The notes under the pieces are model-generated. The model searched no databases. It saw only the letters and a program-made list of their open reading frames with translations, and was not told the DNA's origin. Positions 33,844 to 44,400 of a stretch of DNA of 64,000 nt are shown piece by piece; the stretch's first letter is position 1; each line of letters begins with the position of its first letter. The translations under genes were made by a program, and so were the position numbers. The DNA is from Mermis nigrescens (lineage: Eukaryota > Nematoda > Enoplea > Mermithida > Mermithidae): the NCBI GenBank assembly GCA_036768485.1, contig JAVLUZ010000719.1, positions 1 through 64,000 of the forward strand, read 5' to 3'.

Positions 33844-34690
33844 GTATAGAGCAAAGTGCGAAATTATTAAAATCGTCTGATTTATCAGTAAAATAAGGAA
33901 AAACAACATATCGCTAACTTTATTGTAATAATCAGCTAAAGCTTTATAGCGCATATTTGTATCCGAACACTTTTAATGTCGTGAACAATTTATCAAAATT
34001 TTGCTCTGAGCCTTGATGAGGCTCAAGAGGTATCCTATTTGCACAAAGAGCTGTAAAGTGTTAAGTACTGATGATTAGAGACCGGATTTTTAGGTGTTAG
34101 CACCTTAAAGCTCTATGTTGTGAAGTTCTTTTCACAGTTTGAGCCTGTTTTGCACCTTGTTTGACTCTGAAAACGGCTATACTCTTCACTTATTATCGAC
34201 GGTTTGCACCTTATTGGCCGATGCTTTGCACCTATTTGGCCCACTTTTTGCACCTAAAAATCCGGTCCCTACTGATGATACACTCTGCGAATGAATGCCG
34301 CAGACAAAATCATGCGCCGCAGCTGCTTGGCTCGAAAATTTGAGCAATGAAGTGAAATTATACCCAGGTGCAGACACAGCTTTTGTGCAAGGCTACAGAA
34401 AGCGTAATTTAAAACGTAGTTAGTAAATCGCGGTAAAATTTAAACGGAAGCACATGAATAAAAAGTCGTTGCTACTCATTCTAGCCAATGATATTCGTTA
34501 TTTATTAAGAAAACTTAATATGAGTATAAAAATAATCAAAATTGCGATGCTTATCATACTGTAGCATACTGGAATTTTACTTTCAAGCCAAATCAAGCGG
34601 AGAATTGATGACTAGGTCCCCTACTCATGAGCTAAAAATTCTCGATTAGTAAGTTTTAGGTGCGAGAAGAGGTAACATATTTGGGATAGT
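33844..34690. other. Gene A intron 10, left part
   Basis: A diffuse repeat of TTTGCACCT near 34145-34255 (four copies); no exon recognised. Confidence 0.4.
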
Positions 34691-34695
34691 GCAGT

Positions 34696-34955
34696 CATAC
34701 GTGGGCAGCACCAAAATTCTGGGGGTGCAAGATTTTTCAAAGGTCAAAAATGGCCTTAAAAATGGTGGTATGGCGGAAAAACACTATTTTTCAACATTTC
34801 TCATCGAGTACTATCCATTGGCATCAAAAAATTGCGAAAAAAACAAAAAAAATTCAAAATTTGAATTCTGGGGGGGTATTTTGGTTTCTATGGGAGGGGT
34901 ACTTTAATATCTCGGGGGGGGGGTGCATACACCCCAAACCCCCACGCCAGGTGTG
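34696..34955 (+). mobile_element. MITE family A copy (A8)
   Basis: CATACGTGGGCAGC to CGCCAGGTGTG. GTGCAGT before and GTGCAGAT after suggest a target duplication with a one-base change. Confidence 0.7.
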
Positions 34956-36457
34956 GTGCAGATGTTCTCTTTTTTATTAATAATTAGAGGTCATGCAAAC
35001 ACTCGTTTTGCTTGTTTTTGGTCTATTTATTTCAATAGAAAATTTACACAGTATCGTTTTTTCTCCTTTTCTTATCTTTTTTTTTAAATTTTCATATTGT
35101 TTTTTATCGTTTTTAAATTTTATAAAAATTACTTTCCGAGAATTTTTTTATTTTTTTATATTCAAACAAAATCTTTTGTGTCCTACTGGAACCACAGGAC
35201 AGGATTCATAACCTTTCTGACTTTTTGAATAATTTTCAATGAGAATTGAGATAATCTGAACTATGTTTGGTGTCAAAAGTAAATCAAAGGCATGCAAAAA
35301 ATTTTACACACTTATTGTAGGAATAGTCTTTTGTTTTTATCTTTATGCCATTGTTATTGCATCGATTATTGTATTACCGAATCATTTCCATATTCAGTGA
35401 GAAAATTGAAGTTTAATTAAAGCAATGAAAAGAAAGGATAATTATCAAAATTTTATTACTTTGTGATTGGAATTTCCATCTGCAAGCTTAATCAAGCGAA
35501 TCAACGTTAAAGTTCTCTAATGAAACCAATTCGATCGAAATACAACGGAATTTCGACCTAGGTCGGAACTACGAGTGTGACTTTTCGTTTGCATTCCTAT
35601 GGATCCACATGAAACGTATATTTCAAGGAAATTTTTTCCTAATTTCTGATAAAAATCATTTAGACTTATTTTAAGTGTGGTGTAAAGCGTTCATTAATGC
35701 ATGCAAACGTTTTTGCGCTAAGCTGATAGCAAGCAGTTCTCTACCGAGTTGTCCTTGTATTATGCATCATTCGCCGGGAAATTAAATAAGTGAAAATTAT
35801 TTGAAAAATTGAAATTTAGGGGTTCAACACACTGTAGCACGATGAATTTTTACTTTCAAGTCAAATTAAAGACCATTTACGTTGTGCATATAGTTTTCAC
35901 AATTTTTGACTTGATATAAATCGATTACGAAATTGGTCTAAACTGGAGCAATAGATTTTTGACAAAATAAGTATAAGTAGGTTACACCTTTGCTTTGTAT
36001 AACTTAATTCCGAAAATTCCTGCTTTTCGGAGTTGCTCATATAGATCTTAGTACCCCGCACTGGCTTTTACTGCAAGTTATTTCACTCTTATTACCGATA
36101 CTTTTAACAAAAAATTGGCGCTACAATATATTGCATAATCAGAATTTAGTTCGGTTACAAGGTCTATATGTAAAAAGGATAAGCTACACATACTTTTGCC
36201 TATTGTACGAAATCTTGTGCAAGGAAATCAATTCTGGTCATATAGAAATGACTACAGAAGTGGTTTTCAGATATTGCCACTGTAACGCAATTTCGCATGA
36301 CGAAACCTTTTGTATTCCATGTTGATTGTGTATGATATCATGTCCAGCGCATCAATTTTAATCACTTTTTCGGTCAATTCAAATGGATTAGAAAGTTATC
36401 CGCTATGCGCTAGGTTTAGGAAAATATGCTGCAGTTTATGGATAATTGTGTATTAGC
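34956..36457. other. Gene A intron 10, right part
   Basis: A T-rich run at 35010-35160, then AT-rich DNA. No exon with usable splice sites and no clear repeat. Confidence 0.4.
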
Positions 36458-36719
36458 CACACCTGGGCGTGGGGGGTTTGGGGGGTATGCACCCTCAGAA
36501 ACCAAAATACCCCCCCCCCAGAAATCAAAATACCCCCCCAGAATTCAATTTTTGAAAATTTTTTTTCGTTTTTTTCGCAATTTTTTGATGCCAATGGATA
36601 GTGTTTGATGAGAAACGTCGAAAAATGGTGTTTTTTCGCCATACCACCATTTTTAAGGCCATTTTTTGACCTTCAAAAAATCTTGCACCCCCCCAGAATT
36701 TTCTTGCTGCCCACGTATG
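36458..36719 (-). mobile_element. hAT-like MITE family A (A9), abutting exon 11
   Basis: CACACCTGGGCGTGG to GCTGCCCACGTATG. GTATTAGC is repeated exactly at 36450-36457 and 36720-36727. The exon 11 acceptor is at 36744, so the right duplication lies within the branch-point and pyrimidine region. Confidence 0.9.
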
Positions 36720-36744
36720 GTATTAGCGTTGTTTCTCGATACAG

Positions 36745-36873
36745 GAGGAAGAAAAGGCTTACGTGAAACGAGGTGTAAAGCGTGTGCACGTGAGCAAAAG
36801 TGGCATGGTAGTTTCGGATGGCGAATGTATTACTGCCATGGACCATTACGGGCGAATTGTGTCGTCTAGCTAG
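36745..36873 (+). CDS. Gene A exon 11, probable last exon with TAG stop
   Basis: Acceptor TCTCGATACAG (36744), phase 0. Encodes EEEKAYVKRGVKRVHVSKSG, then VVSDGECITAMDHYGRIV and a short Ser tail before TAG at 36871. The acceptor lies 17 bp after the target duplication of the MITE at 36458-36719. AATAAA at 37348-37353 could be a polyadenylation signal. Alternatively a GTGTCG donor at 36859 (phase 0) would skip the stop and join the possible exon at 36985. Confidence 0.7.
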   Translation, partial: EEEKAYVKRGVKRVHVSKSGMVVSDGECITAMDHYGRIVSSS

Positions 36874-36984
36874 TCATTGGTCTGCAAATCATTATAGTTT
36901 GTCTCGTTTTTGCGATCTGGCCGTTTTTTAATTAATTATGTAAAATATGAAAAATATTTATGCTCGTCCTATTCGTTATTTTAG

Positions 36985-37197
36985 AGTAGTTCTATGAAAA
37001 AAAATTGGGAGCGCGACTGGTTTTATTCATGTCGTTCATGCGCTTGCCAAGATGCTCGAACTGAAGTCGCATCATTGTCTATTACTAATTCTAGCCTACT
37101 AGATTTTAGAATATGTTACAATTATATGCTTATTTTTGTTCGCTTCGGTGTCTCTATTAATCGTATTTTTCCGATTGCGAACGCGAGTATTGCCTAA
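36985..37197 (+). CDS. Possible alternative last exon of gene A
   Basis: Acceptor ATTCGTTATTTTAG (36984) opens, in phase 0, a segment with KKNWERDWFYSC and a small Cys cluster (CRSCACQD), then a Ser-rich run and a hydrophobic tail to a stop at 37195. Phase agrees with a GTGTCG donor inside exon 11. The last third looks intron-like, so the exon may be shorter or unreal. Confidence 0.3.
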   Translation, partial: SSSMKKNWERDWFYSCRSCACQDARTEVASLSITNSSLLDFRICYNYMLIFVRFGVSINRIFPIANASIA

Positions 37198-37404
37198 GCG
37201 TATTTATTCACTCGTCCAGCAGTGTCTTATGCCATTGAATGCTGAACTAAGCCACCTTGAATGTATTAATTTTCGCGGTAAAAGTTCATTCCTGTCTTAT
37301 TTCGAACGATTCGCTCATATTAATCTTTGTTTTTATTAGTCTGTAAAATAAAATACCATTGCCGTCACTGCTCTCGATAAAAAAATTTCACATTGTTTTA
37401 TTAA

Positions 37405-37628
37405 ATTTTCAAATGTTGAAGGGAGTCTAGGAAAGTTCAAAATCTAGCTTTTCAGGCCTAAAATGACCTCAAAAACTGGTATAAATGCTGAAATAGCGGT
37501 AAAACGACGTTATTCCATAGTTAATTGTTAATTTTAAGCACGCTTGGAGAAAATTTTCAATTTTCGACAATTTTCGCTTTCATTATGCCCCATTTTCCCA
37601 AGAAAATTTCCCATTTCTTAATTCTAGA
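37405..37628 (+). repeat. MITE family B copy
   Basis: Blocks TAGCTTTTCAGGCC, AAAATGACCTCAAAAACTGG, ACGACGTTATTCCATAG and GCCCCATTTTCCC as in 25838-26135. Downstream of gene A. Confidence 0.5.
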
Positions 37629-37636
37629 GTCTAGTC

Positions 37637-37904
37637 CGTACGAGGGCAGCAAGAAAGTTTCGTGGGGAGGGGGGGTGCAAGATTTTTTGAAGGTCAAAAA
37701 ATGGCCTTAAAAATGGTGATAGGGCGATAAAAACACCATTTTTCGACGTTTCTCATCAAGCACTATCCATTGGCATCAAAAAATTTTGAAAAGAACGAAA
37801 AAAATTTTCAAAAATTATATTGTGGGGGGGGAGGGTATTTTGATTTCTGGGGGGGGGTATTTTGGTTTCTGGAGTACACCCCAAACCCCCTACGCCCAAG
37901 TGTG
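37637..37904 (+). mobile_element. hAT-like MITE family A (A10) with 8-bp target duplication
   Basis: CGTACGAGGGCAGC to CGCCCAAGTGTG. GTCTAGTC is repeated exactly at 37629-37636 and 37905-37912. Confidence 0.88.
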
Positions 37905-37914
37905 GTCTAGTCTA

Positions 37915-38020
37915 GACCATAGGTGCACAGCATGGCCAACCTTGGGGGGGTCAAAGGATTGAGCTTTTTTGGGCCAACATGAGTTCAAAAACTGGTATAA
38001 GCGTAAAACAGTGTTAAAGC
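37915..38020 (+). repeat. MITE family B fragment
   Basis: GGTGCACAGCATGGCC, AAAGGATTGAGCTTTTTTGG, ACTGGTATAAGCG; then the similarity stops. Confidence 0.45.
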
Positions 38021-38734
38021 TGTAATTGAGAAGCCTGAAAACTGGGCAGGTCCGGAGACCCGCCACTGGACGGCGTTCGGTCGCTTGCGCGAGCCGAACC
38101 AGTGCTCAATTACCCAAAATTGCGCTATCTAATCTGAGATGTGTAAATATAATGGTGTTAGCGGTGGGTAATTGCGGTATGTAAAGATATCTAAACGGAC
38201 ATCATGTCACCCGTGGAGATACCTAACACACATACAACTACCTAAACGGCAACAAACTATAAATACCTACGGGACTTACTTAAGTACCTACCTGGCTAAC
38301 CTTAGCGCATGGTCAGGTTGCTACGGCGATTCGCCTCTATTCAACCACTTGACCCTCAATTTACTTACGACCTAAAAACTCCTCGGACGTAGATTTGTCC
38401 GTACCTAGGAAGATTTAGGCAGCTACGCCCCAGATACCTAACGCAGCAGTAATTAAGTAGCCCGGAATTTGCCCTAGGTCAGTTGACCTATTTCGGACCA
38501 AAATAATGATTATCGCGAAAGATTTGAGAGCTTGTTTTCGCAAAATACCTATGGAGAAAACTATTCGTTTTTTTGGTTCCAATAAGCACAATGAACTATA
38601 AATACAACAACACAGAGCTCTAGCCCGGGCAGTCGTCCTTCATAAGAATTATGTAATAATTTTTATGATTTTAGATTGAAAAGATTGGATGATAGGATTT
38701 TCGATAAAGTGAAAAACTAAAAGGGTAAGACACC
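38021..38734. other. Unassigned intergenic DNA with short inverted repeats
   Basis: CAATTACCCA near 38107 and TGGGTAATTG near 38164 form an inverted pair around 50 bp; GTTCGG/CCGAAC near 38074-38098 another. TACCTA recurs through 38205-38310. No gene. Confidence 0.45.
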
Positions 38735-38965
38735 TATAGTCCGTTTCATTTAGCTTAAGTTTTTAAAATATTTAAAGTGCCTACAAAAGTGTTTTAAACT
38801 AATACGGTAAATATGATATTCAACAGTATATCGAGTCATATGAGACGTAGGTATGCCATTGCTGATACGCACTACTGTAGCAAAATTTTAAAGCGCTTTT
38901 GTAGCCGGATTCTTGCAGAAAAATTCAAAAGAAAACCGCAAAGTTAAATGAAACAGACTACAGAT
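38735..38965. mobile_element. Short MITE with AGTCYGTTTCATTTA ends
   Basis: ATAGTCCGTTTCATTTAG at the left and the complement AAATGAAACAGACTA at the right, about 230 bp apart. Same terminus as the cluster at 11745-13260. Confidence 0.6.
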
Positions 38966-39459
38966 TTTTACGACGAATAATAAAATCGGGGTCGTCCACC
39001 AAATTCAAAGCTGCCTGCAGTATACTGCACTTCTAGGCAACTAAATTGCTAAGTTTATATACACGAAAAAACACGTAAAAGAAAAAGTCGTTCGAATAGA
39101 CGAAATAACAGCTATACAAGCTAAACGCAACTCAACGGCGAAAAGGCACGACCAAGAATAATACGAATAAAAGGAAACTTCTAGCAGAAACAAATTATGC
39201 TTATGACAATAATTTTAACCAATAAGATTAGGATAGACGGCGTCTATATACAGTATTGATTTTTCCGATCTCAACAGGCTTAACCGGATTAGCGGTCATG
39301 TCGCCTATGTTTTATATGATAAGAAAAGGGGACGTATAATAAATCCACAGGATAGCTCACGCTGCATACCTCTCGGGGTACGTACGTGACTTGCTAGTGA
39401 GACCAATCAGCGCGGAGTGGCTAAGTCGCGGGTCCACTCGTAAATCCTACTAGTGTTTC

Positions 39460-39560
39460 CCCCGGTGGGAGAAACATTTCTCCCATCAAAATTTACCCCG
39501 GAGGGAGAAACGTTTCTCCCAGCAAAATTTTCCCCGGTGGGAGAAACGTTTCTCCGAGTG
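39460..39560. repeat. Three 36-bp repeats, each with palindrome GGGAGAAACGTTTCTCCC
   Basis: The 18-bp palindrome lies at 39467-39484 (one base different), 39503-39520 (perfect) and 39539-39556 (last base different): an exact 36-bp period. Spacers are ATCAAAATTTACCCCGGA and close variants. Confidence 0.9.
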
Positions 39561-40012
39561 TGATTAAAGCTTATCATGGTTTCGCCGTTTCTCCCGTTTC
39601 TCCCAGTCTCCGGGTGTGGTTACCTAAACTTATCATGGTTTCGCCGTTTCTCCCGTTTCTCACAGTCTCCGGGTGTGGTTACCTATACTTATCATGGTTT
39701 CGCCGTTTTTCCCGTTTCTCCAGGCTCCGGGTGTGGTTACCTATGCTTATAATGGTTTGGCCGTTTCTCCCGTTTCTCCCAGGCTCGTGTGGTTACCTAT
39801 ACTTATCATGGTTTCGCCGTTTCTCCCGTTTCTACCAGTCTCCGGGTGTGGTTACCTATACTTATCATGGTTTCGCCGTTTCTCCCAGGCTCGTGTGGTT
39901 ACCTATGCTTATCACGGTTTCGCCGTTTCTCCCGTTTCTCCCAGGCTCCGGGTGTTGTTACTTATGATTGTCATGGTCCAGGCTCCGTGTGTGGTTACCT
40001 ATGCTTATCATG
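39561..40012. repeat. 59-bp minisatellite, about eight units
   Basis: Unit landmarks: GGTTACCTATACTTATCATG, GTTTCGCCGTTTCTCCC, GTTTCTCCCAG, CTCCGGGTGT. Units vary from about 48 to 60 bp by losing one GTTTCTCCC block. That word is half of the neighbouring palindrome. Confidence 0.9.
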
Positions 40013-40075
40013 CTATTTATTTCTCCCTATCTTTTTCATTAGTAGGATTTACGGGTTGGGCCTAAGTCGCCACGG

Positions 40076-40409
40076 AGCTTCTTACTATCAGCGTCGCGGT
40101 CTGATAGCGAACATTCGCCTCTTATCGGCTAGAGCGCCGATTACGTATCTTGGCGAATAATTGACCAAAATTGATGCAGTCAAAAGCGTTTCGCTCGATA
40201 GCGCGAAACGCGTGTAGATACACCTACTACAGATGAAACATCATCTCGACGGGTTAAAGCGCAAAAAGGCGCAAAAGCTATAAATAGCCCATCCGAACAG
40301 CGAAACGAGCTGACGGGAAAACACATCCGAACAGCAAAACATGGCTGCTGACGGGAAAGTTATAAGAGCGCATGAGTTCGACGAGTGTGTATGTACACCG
40401 CACCGCACT
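40076..40409. other. Unassigned intergenic DNA
   Basis: CCGAACAGC(A/G)AAAC with GCTGACGGGAAA occurs twice near 40290-40350; GCGTTTCGCTCGATAGCG forms a small hairpin with CGCGAAACGCG near 40188-40212. No gene. Confidence 0.45.
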
Positions 40410-40560
40410 TACAAAGCTACGTTATTACACAGTTTCTGGTCAATTTAGGGCACTTTTGAAGAAGATTTTCATTTTTCATCCATTTTGGCCTTCATTTTGC
40501 CTGATTTTCCCCAAACATTTTTCCATTCTGGGGTATTAGGATTTTCAAACACCCCCTCCT
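40410..40560 (+). repeat. MITE family B copy
   Basis: CTACGTTATTACACAGTTTC, GGTCAATTTAGG, TTTTTCATCCATTTTGGCC, GCCTGATTTTCCCC. Lies just left of the LTR element, whose target (GGTGCTGCCCA) resembles a family A end. Confidence 0.55.
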
Positions 40561-40586
40561 GCATTCCCCAAAATTTTGGTGCTGCC

Positions 40587-40866
40587 TGTAAGACCATGGC
40601 CAGTCTTACACAAGGGATCTTAATTCTCACCTACCGTACGTACTCTGCATAACAGCTTGAATGCCGGAAACTAACCATTTTACTATGGTGCATGGAGTAT
40701 ATATAACCCCATCTAAGTATCCGCCTACTTGATTAGTGCCTACCTACTTATACATATTACGAACCCACCACCTAATAACAGGAATATAAACACGTATTAT
40801 GATAAGAGAAACGACATTAACACATAAACCCATTTTATCATGTCTTTATATCCTATCTTTGTTACA
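40587..40866 (-). repeat. 3' LTR
   Basis: 280 bp, TGTAAGACCATGG to TTTGTTACA on the + strand. Contains GTATATATAACCCC, a possible core-promoter TATA on the + strand; on the sense (-) strand no clear TATA was identified. Confidence 0.93.
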
Positions 40867-40882
40867 TTCCTCCCCTTTTTAA
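40867..40882 (-). promoter_or_regulatory. Polypurine tract of the LTR element
   Basis: Directly inside the 3' LTR, the sense strand reads AAAAAGGGGAGGAA, the normal place and composition for the plus-strand primer. Confidence 0.75.
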
Positions 40883-41409
40883 ATTGATTGTTCGGCTGAA
40901 GAAAGGTCTTAACTGAATTTGAAGCATTGCTTACTCTTGTCGCAAAGTTTGAAGTGTAGAAGCCAAAAATTTCCGGGTGGCGACTAAGATGCATAAGATG
41001 GAAGACGGGTCATTATACAGCATTTAGAATACTGGTTAAATATAGGCTGATGCGTATTAATTAAAAATTTGATGATAAAACGTCCTTTTTAACCCGGGCT
41101 CTGGTCCACTCCAGCTCCCAGGGTGTCATGTGACTCCTGGCCATTTTGAGGCTCTGGTCCACTCCAATTCCCTAAATAGCACAGGAAATTCACAATAACA
41201 ATTGGCGCGGCATACATTGCCCCTGCCAATAGGACGTTGGCGATGGCGTGGCAAAATGCGCCTCTTCTATCGCCAATAATACCAATAATAACAATTTATA
41301 TTGCATCGCGGCATAGTGCGCCTCTGATGCATTGGCAACATAACATATTACAAGATTAAATACTTAAACGTAGGTATAGGTACGCATTATGGATAAACAA
41401 AGCCTAAAT
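40883..41409 (-). other. Non-coding 3' region of the LTR element
   Basis: Where an env gene would usually lie there is only about 530 bp without a coding frame. GGCTCTGGTCCACTCCA-type word twice (41097 and 41150), and AATAGGACGTTGGCGATGGC-like blocks near 41230 and 41280. Confidence 0.6.
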
Positions 41410-44400
41410 TTAATACTCGATGCTACCGTCGCTCATGGTGTCTGCATCATTTAATGCATCGCGTTTTTCGCCCCGAAATGGACGAATTTGATTCAAATGG
41501 ATGACCCGAATCCGTCGACGTCCCGCCAATTCGCGAATAGTGGCATTTGGTGGGCGTACACGACGAATTTCGTATGGACCGAGCCAGCGAGAATGGAATT
41601 TTGACGTGGCTCGGGCGTTCCGTAAAAGCACTAATTGGCCCGGATGATAACGAGGCGTCGGTTTTTCCGTGCGATTCCGACGATCATATTGCTCCTTCTG
41701 CTGTCGTTGGGCTTTCTGGGCAGCCTCGATGGCAAATCGGCGTGCCAAACGCAAATGACGATGGATTTCTCGGACGGAGGGAGCCTCTGGTTCGTCCGGC
41801 GTATCAGCCACTAAGGCTTGCTCCATCGGTAGCTTCGCCTGGCGCCCATAAACGAGGTAGTAGGGCGTGTATCCCGTGCTGGCGTGTCGGGTGGTGTTGT
41901 AGGCGAAGGTGACAGCCGGCAGGAACCGATCCCACTCGTTCTGCTCGTCCTGAACGGTTGTGGTCAGCATGGTTTGCAGCGTACGGTTGAAACGCTCCAC
42001 CAATCCGTTCGTCTGGGGGCAATAGGCCGTCGAGGTGATGTGCCGCACCTGGTATAGCCGGCAAACCTCCTGAAAAACGGCAGCAACAAAGCCCGCGCCT
42101 CGATCCGATTGGACAACCTTGGGCGCCCCAAAACGCAAAACGATGCGCTCCAGGAAGTGCTCCGCAATGGTTGTGGCTCGGATGTCTACGGTAGCCACGG
42201 TCTCGGCCCATTTTGTCATCCGATCTATGAAAACTAAAATATTAGTTTTTCCATGGGCCGTTGGCAGTGGTCCCATGGTGTCCATAACCCAATGCTGCAT
42301 AGCGGCAGCTGCTGGAATAGAGTGAAGGGGTTGGACGGGTAAAAAGTAAGTGATGGGTTGACGTTTTTGGCAGGGCAAACACTCCCTACAATATTTAAAT
42401 ATATCAGAACGCAACCCCGGCCAAAAAAAACGTTCTTTAGCTTTCTCATAGGTACGCTGAAAAGCTAAATGTCCGCTGGTGGCGTCATCATGCAACGCCT
42501 GGAGCAGCGTGGGAATTAACCTTCGGGGGACGGCCACCAATGGTTCGGCGTTCGGATCCTTTTGATATTTAAGGACGCCGTCGTTTCCGAGTAGATAATT
42601 CTCGGCGGCGTCCCACTGCTCCGCGTTCATGTGTGACGGCACCCGTCGAGCCTGTAATAAACGAAAAATGGCACCTAAGAACACATCACGTCTCTGCATA
42701 CTTATTAGGTCACGCGGCATCTCCACCGTGCACACCTGCTTTGCATTTATGGCTGCTTTTGTAATAATGGGAGCAGCAGGCAAGCGTGAAAGAGCGTCGG
42801 CGTTTGCATTTTCACGACCCTTGCGATAAATGATTTCGTAGTCGTACTCCTGCAATGATAAGACCCAACGAACGAGTCTAGATGGTGCCGAATCATGAAT
42901 TTTTAAGAGACGGATGGGAGCATGATCTGTAATGAGCGTGAAATGGTGTCCATATAAGTACGAGCGAAACTGTTTAATGGCATAAGTAATAGCCAGTGCC
43001 TCTTTTTCAACAGTTGAATAATTACGCTCAGCTTTAGTTAACGTGCGTGAGACAAATGCTACCGGACATTCCTGCCCCTCTATCATTTGGGCTAGGACTC
43101 CCCCGATCCCAGTTCCGCTAGCATCTGTCTGAACCAAAAATGGCTGCGAAAAATCTGGAAAAGCTAGGGTAGTAGCAGAAACTAAATCATTTTTGATCGT
43201 TTGAAAACTCTGCATGCATTCTTCCGACCAAACAAAATGCACATTTTTACGCAACAATTTATTAAGTGCATGTGTCTTATCTGCGAAATTTTTAATGAAA
43301 CGTCTATAGTAATTAGCTAAACCTAGGAAGCTGCGTACCTCTGTGACAGTCTGAGGCACTGACATGTGGAATAATCCGTCTATTTTGGCCGGATTAACAT
43401 GCAAACCATTACAATCGATAATATGACCTAGGTAGCTTACTTCATTCAAAGCAAATTCACATTTTTGCAATTTAAGAGTTAAACCAGCTCGGCCAAGCCG
43501 ATCGAAAACTTGTTTAAGCTGTTTAATGTGAGTTTCGGGGTCAGAACTACAAATTAAAATGTCATCCAGATAAACGAAACAATTTCGCCATTTTAAATCT
43601 CTCAGAACTTTTTCCATAGTTCTCTGAAAAGTGGCTGGGCCGTTGGACAAGCCAAATGGAAGTACGTTAAATTCAAAGAGACCCAAAAATGAGTTAAAAG
43701 CTGTTTTATTTTTGTCTTCTTCAATTAACTCGATTTGATGATAACCTTGTTCTAAATCTAAGGTTGTGAAAATCGTAGATCCTTTAAGTTGACTAAAAAT
43801 GTCCTCAATTAACGGCAATGGATACGAATCTTTTACAGTACATTCGTTTAACTTTCTATAATCGACACAAAAACGTTTGGATCCGTCCTTTTTATCAACT
43901 AGGACGATAGGAGCAGCCCAGGGGCTCTGAGATGGCCTAATAATGCCATTTTCCAACATTTTATTTACATGCTCTTCAACAATTTGCCGTTTAGCATACG
44001 GTATTCGATAAGGTGGCTGAGAAATCGGCCTGTGATTGGCCGTATCGATACCATGCTGTACAATGGACGTCCGTCCCAAGGATCTATTAACTCCGAAAAT
44101 AGATGAATTTTTTTCCAAAAATTCGGAAAATTGTTTTCGAACGCTTGGGTCCGGGACATGAATCAATTTTTCTTGAATCAATTCGCGGAAATTTTTGAGC
44201 TTTTCCTGACATTGATTTTCCCGACACTCTCCCACTTCCTCCCCTGTTAAAACGTGATTAACAGAGCAAACTCTAGCAATACGCATGTTTTTATATAAGC
44301 GAATAGGTTGCTTAGAGTAATTGATAATAGGAAGGGAAGAAAAATGGTTTTCGTTTAAATTTAAGCGTAAATTTGGTACATAAATTGCGTCGTACGGAGT

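Larger units (their letters stand above)
39414..40075. repeat. Minisatellite locus bounded by an imperfect inverted repeat
   Basis: GGCTAAGTCGCGGG to GTAAATCCTACTA on the left (39414-39453) is matched inverted by AGTAGGATTTACGGG to CTAAGTCGCC on the right (40041-40070). Inside are three palindromic 36-bp units and about eight 59-bp units. The long peptides readable in three frames are a by-product of repetition. The whole may be one mobile unit; no coding region supports that. Confidence 0.65.

Noticed and set aside
39460..40075. CRISPR array
   Set aside because: Repeats are regular, but spacers are near-identical and the setting is a eukaryotic nuclear genome; it is a minisatellite.
39560..40160. 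Three long overlapping frames with repeated GFAVSPVS-type peptides
   Set aside because: They come from the 59-bp minisatellite: unit length is not a multiple of three, so all frames stay open by chance of the repeat. No start context or splice sites.
40883..41409. A normal downstream env gene in the LTR element
   Set aside because: No frame longer than chance in these 530 bp; the only envelope-like sequence lies upstream of protease.
41547..41912. Open frames on either strand inside the pol gene, such as 41547-41912 (+)
   Set aside because: Shadows of the integrase frame on the opposite strand; no domain of their own.
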